Shown here one piece after another: positions 1-5,524 of a stretch of DNA of 8,642 nt. The translations under genes were made by a program, and so were the position numbers. The first letter of the stretch is position 1. Each line of letters begins with the position of its first letter. A model generated the notes under the pieces. It was not told where the DNA came from. It searched no databases and saw only the letters and a list, made by a program, of their open reading frames with translations. Source of the DNA: an archaeon (GTDB lineage Archaea > Nanobdellota > Nanobdellia > Pacearchaeales > GW2011-AR1); the NCBI GenBank assembly GCA_025453475.1, contig JALOQH010000022.1, forward strand, positions 1-8,642. The letters are read 5' to 3'.

Positions 1-534
1 GCTCAGGTATTGGTTTGCCGCGCTCATTGATTTTCTTGAGCTGAACAATATCCCCCCTTCATCAACCAGGACAATTGAATCGTTTTTTATTTCCGAGACG
101 TTCTGAACAACATTAATCCACGATGGGAAATCCTCTTCCTTGAATCCTATTGCGTAGCAGTGTTTTGCTGTTTTTGTATGCAGATTTTCAAGAAATTTAA
201 TGCCAAATGCTGTCTTCCCGGAACCCCTTGCCCCAATGATTATTCCTATCTTGCTTTCTGCCTCAGAAACGCTTTCTAAAAACTTGGGGTAGCTGCCTCC
301 GATTGTTTTTACCACCTTGAAGTCTTCAAACACCGGCTTCATTGATGCCCTTTTTGAGGAGATTTTTGCCTTAGCGGTTTTTTCTGCTGACCATTTTATA
401 AATTTGTAGAATCCTCTGGCGAGGTAATAAGGTATTTTTATTATGAACCAGAGAAACTTCAAAATAAGCCAGATAAAACTGAATAAGAAATATCCTGGAA
501 GATGCTTCTTTTTATCTTTCTTAGCTTCTGACAT
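1..534 (-). CDS. Membrane-anchored P-loop ATPase, Zot-like (C-terminus beyond window)
   Basis: The first 178 residues are present; the rest lies off the left edge. A lysine-rich start (residues 4-10) leads into one long hydrophobic segment at about 13-38, so the protein is probably a membrane-bound enzyme with its ATPase domain in the cytosol. A Walker A motif, GARGSGKT, lies at 101-108 and a Walker B, IVLVDE, at 154-159. It is followed by GGILFSSRKSMS, which resembles the region after Walker B in zonular occludens toxin (Zot)-type and related secretion or assembly ATPases. The ATG has a TATA-like AATTATAAA centred 26 bases upstream, which fits a leaderless mRNA separate from the enzyme gene 38 bases upstream. 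ATP binding is well supported. The Zot-like assignment is moderate and the cellular role (phage-like, surface structure or DNA transfer) is unknown. Confidence 0.75.
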   Translation of the reverse strand, partial: MSEAKKDKKKHLPGYFLFSFIWLILKFLWFIIKIPYYLARGFYKFIKWSAEKTAKAKISSKRASMKPVFEDFKVVKTIGGSYPKFLESVSEAESKIGIIIGARGSGKTAFGIKFLENLHTKTAKHCYAIGFKEEDFPSWINVVQNVSEIKNDSIVLVDEGGILFSSRKSMSAANQYLS

Positions 535-555
535 AGTTAGAAATGTGCTTATGTG

Positions 556-564
556 TTTATAATT
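556..564 (-). promoter_or_regulatory. TATA box of the P-loop ATPase gene
   Basis: AATTATAAA on the minus strand, centred 26 bases before the ATG at 534, which is the spacing expected for a leaderless archaeal transcript. It sits just downstream of the stop codon of the preceding enzyme gene. Confidence 0.5.
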
Positions 565-572
565 GTTTAGAT

Positions 573-1799
573 TTAGATAATGATTCTCTTAAAACCGCCG
601 GTTACATTGGTGCGTATCTGGGGATTATAAGACTTAAGAACAAGCCTGCCCTTTTTCTTCCTGAATACGAATTCCTGCGTTCTGAGGTTGTCAAATATGT
701 AATTTCGGTAATATGTGTCATACAAATCTTCTGGGAAATTGATGCCCTTTTCGACTTTATCGAATATCAGCGTGAGAAGAGCTGCAAAGACTCCGACTAT
801 CACCTGAGTGTATGTGGCGTTTGTCCCCATAATCGCTTCATTTGGCATTGAATTGAAGTAATACACTTTCTTATCTTTATAATCCAATACTACTCCAATA
901 TTATCTGCGCCGGAGAGCACTTTCTCAGAGTTGTCTCCGTGGATTATGTCTTCTTCAACAACCCTTTTCTTCTCTTTGTAGAGTTTTGTCATTTTTTCCA
1001 TGGTTTTCATATTAACTGCGTAAATAAACTTTGAAGGAATATTATATCTGTTGGCGAGAGTTATATTTTCCTCATGAAGTACGGTGAAACCGAGAGGATA
1101 TTTGTCAAGCTTCATAATTGGGGAAAGAACCGGCTTCAACGGCAGTTTATTTATCAGGGCATTTGGCATCAGTCTTTTGATTTTACCCCTGCCGAGCATT
1201 ATCCCTGCAGGGTCTGCTACTGTTTCAATCAGAAATTCGTTGATGCACCATGTGACTGCAGGCTCCCATTTCGGAGCTACCTTGGAAGTGTCGTATTCGA
1301 AATGGATTATTTCTTCCGGAACAGAAAATTTCTCAACGCCCTGACGAACCCAGATGTTGGCAATTCCGGGGTTCATGCCTGTGCATAAAATATTTGGCGC
1401 ATTTGCAAGTTCAGATTTTCTCGCGAGCATCTCAGAAACAATAGAATAAACTGTCCTTTTTTTGCCATTCATCGCAGTGTTTATGTAGCTGACTTTTGCC
1501 TTATTCGTGGCTTCTATTATCGGTATGGAGTCTACATCTGTCAAGTCGAGGACAATGTCTACTTTATGCTTCTTGAGAATGGAGAGATAGGCTTTTTCCT
1601 CATATGGAAGATTTATTTTTCCATGGATAAATATGTAATTTAATCTTTCATGGTCTATGTATTTATTCTCGAGGAGATTTCTTCTTTTATCAAGCAAAAT
1701 AAGATTATTAAACAGATTTCTATGATTCCCGAGTCTTTGCAAGAGGGCATTCGCGACGCCTCCAGAGGCGCCCAGTATCAGCAGGTTTGGTTTTTTCAT
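573..1799 (-). CDS. Homospermidine synthase-like saccharopine dehydrogenase family oxidoreductase
   Basis: A 408-residue protein with an N-terminal Rossmann fold: LLILGASGGVA at 6-16, then LLDK with D37 after the second strand. The TGMNPGIAN segment (140-148) matches the conserved Asn-Pro-Gly motif of saccharopine dehydrogenase and homospermidine synthase enzymes. The stretch YDTS (169-172) followed by a VTW...E block (182-190) and a PAGIMLGRG segment resembles homospermidine synthases, which join two aminobutyl units into homospermidine with NAD. Related enzymes act in lysine (saccharopine) or carboxynorspermidine metabolism, so the substrate is not certain. The C-terminal NATYTQVIVGVFAALL (327-342) fits the closing helix of the family. 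I chose ATG 1799; a TTG at 1811 is in frame and adds four residues. Neither has a Shine-Dalgarno site. Confidence 0.72.
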   Translation of the reverse strand: MKKPNLLILGASGGVANALLQRLGNHRNLFNNLILLDKRRNLLENKYIDHERLNYIFIHGKINLPYEEKAYLSILKKHKVDIVLDLTDVDSIPIIEATNKAKVSYINTAMNGKKRTVYSIVSEMLARKSELANAPNILCTGMNPGIANIWVRQGVEKFSVPEEIIHFEYDTSKVAPKWEPAVTWCINEFLIETVADPAGIMLGRGKIKRLMPNALINKLPLKPVLSPIMKLDKYPLGFTVLHEENITLANRYNIPSKFIYAVNMKTMEKMTKLYKEKKRVVEEDIIHGDNSEKVLSGADNIGVVLDYKDKKVYYFNSMPNEAIMGTNATYTQVIVGVFAALLTLIFDKVEKGINFPEDLYDTYYRNYIFDNLRTQEFVFRKKKGRLVLKSYNPQIRTNVTGGFKRIII

Positions 1800-2003
1800 C
1801 TGGTTTGTCAAATTTAAATAAAAAACAAATAAATTTTTTATGAAATATCTGTTATATCAAGAAAATATTTTCAAAAACGAAAAAATAATTTTCTTTTTCC
1901 ATGAAAATATATAAGGCGTTCTAATATATAAATATTTTCCAAAAACCAAAGAAAATTATTTTATTTATTAAAGAGAACTTTTAGACTCTTAGAAATTTTT
2001 CTC
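1800..2003. promoter_or_regulatory. AT-rich control region between coiled-coil gene and oxidoreductase
   Basis: These 204 bases hold no recognisable long gene. They contain a perfect 12-base palindrome GAAAATATTTTC (1861-1872) and an inverted pair GAAAATAT (1903-1910) and ATATTTTC (1932-1939). TTTATATA on the minus strand (1925-1932) is a strong TATA candidate, and ATAAAAAATTT (1831-1841) is a second one placed to start RNA near 1811. CTCTTAG occurs at 1986-1992 and again at 2001-2007, overlapping the coiled-coil stop. The region must provide the oxidoreductase promoter and the end of the coiled-coil transcript. Operator function of the palindromes is an inference. Confidence 0.5.
1852..1902 (-). 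CDS. Possible 16-residue leader peptide upstream of the oxidoreductase
   Basis: An ATG at 1902 lies 26 bases after the centre of the TATA candidate TTTATATA and opens a 16-codon frame, MEKENYFFVFENIFLI, which ends in TAA 40-52 bases before the two possible oxidoreductase starts. The spacing is what leaderless genes in this window show, and four of the 16 residues are Phe. It could be a regulatory upstream ORF. In sequence this rich in A and T, a frame of this length can also arise by chance, so I rate it low. Confidence 0.2.
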   Translation of the reverse strand: MEKENYFFVFENIFLI

Positions 2004-3185
2004 TTAGGAATTTATATTTTGGATTGCAATCTTCAGCGGAGCAAGGGAATCTTTTATATCCAGAAGAATTTTTTCTTTCTTTGCCTTTAGTTTCTCGAGT
2101 TTTTTTGTTTCTTCGCTTATGCTTGAGGAAATTGCTGATTTTTCCATGTCAATGCTCCTTAATCTGCTGTCGAGGTCAGACAATCTGGATTCTGTTTCTG
2201 TAATCATCTGTGATTCGGTTTGAGTTAATCTGGATTTTAGCTCTTTTAATTCGAATATATCTGCGCTCTGAGATTCATGCACAAGCGGAATTATGCTTAA
2301 GTTTTCATCATTTTGCAGGGTGTCGACGAAATTGCGCGAATATGACTTTATGAGCTCTGCCTTTTTCGGGTCGTGATGGTAGGTTCTCGAGAGTGCTTTG
2401 AAATCTATTCTTTGTCTTAGTCTTTCCAATTCACCCCTGATTTTTGAGTGTTCTGCTCTCTGGTTTTCTTTCTTTTGCATATCCTCCTGGCAGGATTTGC
2501 TTTCTTTTATTGCAATCTTCTCTTTTTCGAGAGCTTCTTTGTCAATTTCTCTGTCTTTTATCTTTAAATTAAGTTTCGCAAGAGTTTTTTGAATATCTTC
2601 TTCGAGAGCCTCTGATTGTTTTAATTCTTCAAATGAAGACGAAAGCCTCTCAACGAATTTGGTTTCTTCGAATAGAGCCCTGTTGTTTTGCCCAATGTCA
2701 CTGACGTCTTTTGCGAATTGTTTTACCGTATCCCTTGAGGCAGCCATCTCTTTCCCTATGAGTATTGTTGCTTTTTCATAAGGCATATGCGAAGCTTTTC
2801 CAAATTCATTCAGCGCAATCATTATCTTATTGAAATGCGTGACTGTGTCAGATTCTTCTATCTTGCGGATGTCTTTTATGAATTTGTTCAGGCAGGAGAT
2901 ATATGTGTCCCGGTTTTGCAAAACGACGACCTTCATCTTTTCATACTCCTTTCTCCGGGACAAGTCTATCTTCTCCAGAGTCTTTATTGCATTCTCTGCA
3001 TCCCTGCTGAATTGCAGACTTCTCTCTTTGACCTGTTTCTTAATCTCGCTGTTTCTTTCTTTAACGCTTTTAACAAGGGAATTCACTTTATCCTGGAGTT
3101 CTTTCTGAGGAATTACTTCAATCTTCTCTTCCTTCGGCTTCTCTTCTTCCTGCAGGAATTTCTTTATTTTATCTAGGAATGACAT
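2004..3185 (-). CDS. Coiled-coil protein of unknown function
   Basis: A 393-residue, highly charged protein (many Lys and Glu) with no catalytic motif that I can see. It opens with a short amphipathic stretch, MSFLDKIKKFLQEEE, which might touch a membrane or a partner, then a lysine/glutamate linker. Long helical heptad-like segments follow, strongest at about 185-265 and 320-385, separated by a less regular region rich in His, Tyr and Asp (about 265-310). No signal peptide or transmembrane helix is present, so it is likely cytosolic. A TATA-like AAAATTAA is centred 27 bases before the ATG, consistent with a leaderless mRNA. Coiled coils of this kind occur in SMC-like, cytoskeletal and scaffold proteins, but nothing here picks one. 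The existence of the gene is secure, its role is not. Confidence 0.8.
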   Translation of the reverse strand: MSFLDKIKKFLQEEEKPKEEKIEVIPQKELQDKVNSLVKSVKERNSEIKKQVKERSLQFSRDAENAIKTLEKIDLSRRKEYEKMKVVVLQNRDTYISCLNKFIKDIRKIEESDTVTHFNKIMIALNEFGKASHMPYEKATILIGKEMAASRDTVKQFAKDVSDIGQNNRALFEETKFVERLSSSFEELKQSEALEEDIQKTLAKLNLKIKDREIDKEALEKEKIAIKESKSCQEDMQKKENQRAEHSKIRGELERLRQRIDFKALSRTYHHDPKKAELIKSYSRNFVDTLQNDENLSIIPLVHESQSADIFELKELKSRLTQTESQMITETESRLSDLDSRLRSIDMEKSAISSSISEETKKLEKLKAKKEKILLDIKDSLAPLKIAIQNINS

Positions 3186-3208
3186 TTGCGGGGATATAAC
3201 GAATACGA

Positions 3209-3216
3209 TTAATTTT
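3209..3216 (-). promoter_or_regulatory. TATA box of the coiled-coil gene
   Basis: AAAATTAA on the minus strand, centred about 27 bases before the ATG at 3185. This places transcription start at or next to the start codon. Confidence 0.5.
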
Positions 3217-3218
3217 GA

Positions 3219-3274
3219 TTCACCTTCATCTTTGGGTTCCTCGCACCGACTGCGGACCCAAATCTTTTGGTGAA
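3219..3274. other. Long imperfect hairpin, possible structured RNA
   Basis: Three nested arms are visible: TTCACC (3219-3224) with GGTGAA (3269-3274), TTTGGGT (3231-3237) with ACCCAAA (3256-3262), and CGCA with TGCG around a five-base loop. A symmetric 6/6 internal loop separates the outer two arms. On the plus strand an ATATAA lies 26 bases before the hairpin, and an ACA follows directly (3274-3276), which recalls an H/ACA guide RNA with its pocket and tail box. I find no clear kink-turn, so that reading is weak. It may equally be a transcription end signal between tRNA-Glu and the coiled-coil gene. Confidence 0.35.
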
Positions 3275-3279
3275 CAAAA

Positions 3280-3459
3280 TGCCCCTGCCGAGATTTGAAC
3301 TCGGGTTTAGGCCGTTCTCCATTGCCATAAAAGCGCTATGAGGGCGCCGCAAAGGCAATAATTCGAATATCCTGTTCTTGAGAGAACTGAAGTGGAGGTT
3401 TCAACAACCGCACTTCGGATTCGAGAGGGCCTCGTCCTTGACCACTAGACTACGGGGGC
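3280..3459 (-). tRNA. tRNA-Glu (anticodon CTC), with intron
   Basis: The 5' exon is 3422-3459 (38 bases) and the 3' exon 3280-3314 (35 bases); joined they form a 73-base cloverleaf. The D arm is GTCT/GGAC. The anticodon stem AGGCC/GGCCT pairs perfectly and holds the loop C-U-CUC-G-C with anticodon CTC for Glu codon GAG. The T arm is CCGAG/CTCGG with loop TTCAAAT. Discriminator is A and CCA is not encoded. The G1-C72 pair fits tRNA-Glu. The acceptor stem GCCCCCG/CAGGGGC contains one mismatch, C6 against A67. The promoter TATA is at 3486-3492. Confidence 0.95.
3315..3421 (-). other. tRNA-Glu intron (107 bases), canonical position 37/38
   Basis: At the exon borders C32-U33-C34-U35 can pair with GGAG (3317-3320), flanked by the three-base bulges C-G-A and A-A-C, which is the bulge-helix-bulge form cut by the archaeal tRNA splicing endonuclease. 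Cutting between the second and third bulge base gives exactly a G37 and C38 exon junction. Beyond the central helix the intron folds into its own hairpins: GAAGTG/CACTTC with an inner GGTT/AACC, GTTCT/AGAAC, and ATTGCC/GGCAAT with an inner GCGC/GCGC. There is no open reading frame in it. Confidence 0.88.
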
Positions 3460-3480
3460 TAGTTGTAATTAAGTGATTAA

Positions 3481-3498
3481 GCGGGTTTAAAAGAATTT
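3481..3498 (-). promoter_or_regulatory. TATA-containing promoter of tRNA-Glu (18-base repeat, copy 1)
   Basis: GCGGGTTTAAAAGAATTT on the plus strand reads as a TTTTAAA TATA box on the minus strand, centred 30 bases before the tRNA 5' end. It begins four bases after the aminopeptidase stop codon. The identical 18 bases recur at 4596-4613. Confidence 0.6.
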
Positions 3499-3502
3499 GG
3501 TT

Positions 3503-4579
3503 TTATATTTTCCAGACGCCTTCTTCCTGGATAACTTCTCCGTCAAGAATTATTCTTGCTTTTTTCATGTCCTTTACAATGTCCCAGTGGATTGCAGAGT
3601 CATTTCCCCCGCCATTGTCTTTATATGCAAAGCCGAGCGCAAGATGAATTGTGCCTCCGATTTTCTCATCAAACAGCAGGTCTTTTGTGAATCTTGTAAT
3701 TTTTGGGTTCATGCCTATTCCAAATTCTCCGACATAGGAGGCATTTTCGTCTGTCGCAAGCATTTCTTTAAGGAATTCTTCATTCTTGTCAGCTTTTGCC
3801 TCTATGACTTTCCCGTTTTCAAATTTTAATGATATTCCCGTAACTTCTTTGCCCAGCTTTAATGCAGGATATTCGAATTTAATCCAGCCATTCATTGATT
3901 CGCGGACAGGCGCCATAAATATCTCGCCTCCAGGCATATTTTCCTCCCCTTTATCTGCTACAGCCTTGCTTCCGTGGATTCTAAAGCGCAGGTCGACATT
4001 CTCTCCAATGAGATGAACATTCTTTCCTTTTTTGAATCTATTAAGGATTTTGTCAATTTTCTTGCCTAATTTCTTCCAATCCTGCAGGCATGCTGAGAAA
4101 ACAAAATCTTCATATTCTGTAAGGGACATTTCTGCTTCCTGCGCATACGCCGGGCATGGAAATCCCACTGTGCATCTTCTTATTTTGTCTTTTTCGTTGA
4201 CAATGTAATCTGAAATTGGCTTGACAATCTTCTGCCTGGCTGTTATCTTCTTTGGGTCGCAGTTTGTGAGCTCTTTTGGGTTTGAATCGGTGTTTATGCC
4301 GATGTACTTCTGGGAATTCTTTACAGTATAATCAAATACCTCGGGGAACTTCTCAACCTGGTGCTTTTTTGCATGCTTGTAGAAGAAATGGCTTATTCCT
4401 GGAAAATGAACTCTTAAGACCGGATGCGCTCCCTTCAGAATAATCTCTTTATACAGCGTAATAATGAATTCCTGCGCTTCAACTCCTCCTGAAATCACCA
4501 CGTTCTCATTCGGTTTAACGTCCAGAGAATGGGTTACAAGCAGTTTTGCAAGAGCCCTTGTTCTTAAGTCTATTGGCAT
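3503..4579 (-). CDS. M29 family metallo-aminopeptidase (AmpS/aminopeptidase T type)
   Basis: A 358-residue cytosolic enzyme that removes N-terminal residues from peptides using two metal ions. The M29 signature blocks are present: NMPGGEIFMAPVRESMNGWI at 214-233, GEFGIGMNP at 284-292, GTIHLALGFAY at 309-319 and SAIHWDIV at 328-335. By comparison with studied M29 enzymes the metal ligands should be E219, E285, H312, H331 and D333, with catalytic Y319. The gap from H312 to H331 is shorter than I recall for bacterial members (19 against about 31 residues) and the protein is also somewhat shorter than the usual 400 or so. The ATG has a TATA box centred 25 bases upstream. It is likely a housekeeping peptide-recycling enzyme; the substrate range cannot be read from the sequence. 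Confidence 0.88.
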   Translation of the reverse strand: MPIDLRTRALAKLLVTHSLDVKPNENVVISGGVEAQEFIITLYKEIILKGAHPVLRVHFPGISHFFYKHAKKHQVEKFPEVFDYTVKNSQKYIGINTDSNPKELTNCDPKKITARQKIVKPISDYIVNEKDKIRRCTVGFPCPAYAQEAEMSLTEYEDFVFSACLQDWKKLGKKIDKILNRFKKGKNVHLIGENVDLRFRIHGSKAVADKGEENMPGGEIFMAPVRESMNGWIKFEYPALKLGKEVTGISLKFENGKVIEAKADKNEEFLKEMLATDENASYVGEFGIGMNPKITRFTKDLLFDEKIGGTIHLALGFAYKDNGGGNDSAIHWDIVKDMKKARIILDGEVIQEEGVWKI

Positions 4580-4595
4580 GAATCTGCTGATAAAT

Positions 4596-4613
4596 GCGGG
4601 TTTAAAAGAATTT
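4596..4613 (-). promoter_or_regulatory. TATA-containing promoter of the aminopeptidase gene (18-base repeat, copy 2)
   Basis: The same 18 bases as at 3481-3498. The TTTTAAA box is centred 25 bases before the ATG at 4579. It starts six bases after the tsaC stop codon, and its T-rich minus strand (TTCTTTT) could also serve to end the tsaC transcript. Confidence 0.6.
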
Positions 4614-4619
4614 ATGTGA

Positions 4620-5159
4620 TTATCTTTTGAGTTCTTCGCCGTTTGGCATGATTATTGTCGAGGGAGTTCCCGCGAGCGTGCCCCCGTCAAGCGCAATATC
4701 AACGCTTTCGAGGATTTCTGTTTTTATCTCGAAGAATGATGACGCTGGTTTTTCCCCGCTCAAATTTACTGAGGTGGTTATGAATGGAACTCCTGCTTTT
4801 GCAACGAGCTTCGTGAAGTCATTGTCCGGAATTCTAATTCCGAGAGTGTCTGACTGGGAGACATTGTAAAGGAAGGTCTTGTCTTTTTTCCACAAGACGA
4901 GAGTGTAGGGTCCCGGAAGATATTTGTCAATGTCAACTTTGTCTGTTATCAAATTCTCTTTTATCCATTCTTTCGATGGGGCGATAACTGAGAGGGGTTT
5001 TTCTTTTTCCCTTGCTTTTATGAGCTTTATTCTTGCAACAGAAGATTCATTCAGGGCGTTGCACCCTATTCCGTAAACAGTGTCTGTCGGGTATATAATC
5101 ACCTTGCCTGATTTTATCATCTCTATCAATTCTTCTTCAGGGTATTCGTAGTAATCCAT
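4620..5159 (-). CDS. tsaC: L-threonylcarbamoyladenylate synthase (TsaC/YrdC/Sua5 family)
   Basis: A 179-residue single-domain YrdC protein. It condenses threonine, bicarbonate and ATP into threonylcarbamoyl-AMP, which the KEOPS/Kae1 machinery of archaea then transfers to A37 of tRNAs that read ANN codons (t6A). Visible signature blocks are YPTDTVYGIG (23-32), KAREKEKPLS (48-57), PGPYTLVL (82-89), GIRIPD (107-112), TTSVNLSGEKPA (128-139) and GTPSTII (164-170). The C-terminal Sua5 domain of longer homologues is absent, as in bacterial TsaC. The ATG has a TATA box (TTAAAAA, 5181-5187) centred 25 bases upstream, inside the loop of an inverted repeat. A tRNA-Thr(GGT) in the same window is a predicted target of this pathway. 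Confidence 0.93.
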   Translation of the reverse strand: MDYYEYPEEELIEMIKSGKVIIYPTDTVYGIGCNALNESSVARIKLIKAREKEKPLSVIAPSKEWIKENLITDKVDIDKYLPGPYTLVLWKKDKTFLYNVSQSDTLGIRIPDNDFTKLVAKAGVPFITTSVNLSGEKPASSFFEIKTEILESVDIALDGGTLAGTPSTIIMPNGEELKR

Positions 5160-5170
5160 AAAATAAAGAG

Positions 5171-5197
5171 GGGGGAGAAGTTTTTAAGTTCTCCCCC
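5171..5197 (-). terminator. 9-bp hairpin, likely terminator of the Cys-rich gene, enclosing the tsaC TATA box
   Basis: Perfect arms GGGGGAGAA and TTCTCCCCC surround a nine-base loop. On the minus strand the hairpin lies 16 bases after the stop of the Cys-rich gene and is followed by CTCTTTATTTT, which looks like an intrinsic terminator. The loop contains TTAAAAA, placed correctly as the tsaC TATA box. Either or both functions are possible. Confidence 0.6.
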
Positions 5198-5213
5198 TAT
5201 TTGCTGGTTGTTT

Positions 5214-5450
5214 TTATTTACCTTTGCAGCCGCATCCGTTTGCGCCTGTGCATCCGCAGCTTGCGCCGCATCCACAGCTTCCGCCGTTTGATGCGTGCGA
5301 GCAGCTTGCGCCGCATCCGCCTCCAAGCCCGCAGGTTGGCGCGGTGGTTGCTGTCTTTGCGGGTGTATCTGCCTTTACAAAACTAACAACTCCGAGCGAC
5401 GCGATGACAAGCACGCCGATAACGATGGCTGCCATTATCAATAACTTCAT
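5214..5450 (-). CDS. Exported or membrane-tethered Cys/Gly-rich mini-protein
   Basis: A 78-residue protein. Residues 1-27 form a typical signal or anchor segment (Lys at 2, then a run of Ile, Val, Ala and Leu ending before KADTPA). A short Thr/Ala linker follows, then a C-terminal half (about 39-78) made almost only of Gly, Cys, Ser, Ala and a few polar residues, with nine cysteines and one His. CGASC appears twice, and the tail has repeated C-G-C pairs. Such spacing suits metal or Fe-S binding like a metallothionein, or disulfide cross-links outside the cell; no family is recognised. It has one of the few strong Shine-Dalgarno sites here (GGAGGTGA, 5457-5464). It lies 74 bases after the membrane winged-helix gene, on the same strand. 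A second frame across this region (5126-5326) is a compositional shadow. Confidence 0.75.
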   Translation of the reverse strand: MKLLIMAAIVIGVLVIASLGVVSFVKADTPAKTATTAPTCGLGGGCGASCSHASNGGSCGCGASCGCTGANGCGCKGK

Positions 5451-5456
5451 TTTTGT

Positions 5457-5464
5457 TCACCTCC
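5457..5464 (-). promoter_or_regulatory. Shine-Dalgarno site of the Cys-rich gene
   Basis: GGAGGTGA on the minus strand ends six bases before the ATG at 5450. A GATATAA-like TATA (about 5501-5507) would start RNA near 5478, giving a leader of roughly 28 bases. Most neighbours lack such a leader. Confidence 0.7.
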
Positions 5465-5524
5465 ATGTGAATTTAGTTAACTTTTACAAGAAATTAATTG
5501 TTATATCCGCTATGGCGAAACTGG

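Noticed and set aside
543..851. Plus-strand open frames inside the oxidoreductase gene (also 1074-1388 and 1084-1344)
   Set aside because: Antisense shadows of a well supported gene, with no promoter or family resemblance.
2398..3176. Plus-strand hydrophobic frames opposite the coiled-coil gene
   Set aside because: Reverse complement of Lys/Glu codons yields Phe/Leu/Ser-rich frames that mimic membrane proteins; none has a promoter or Shine-Dalgarno site.
5126..5326. Frame rich in Ala, Gln and Asp on the minus strand
   Set aside because: It overlaps both the Cys-rich gene and the tsaC start; its composition is what a Gly/Cys-rich coding stretch gives when read out of frame.
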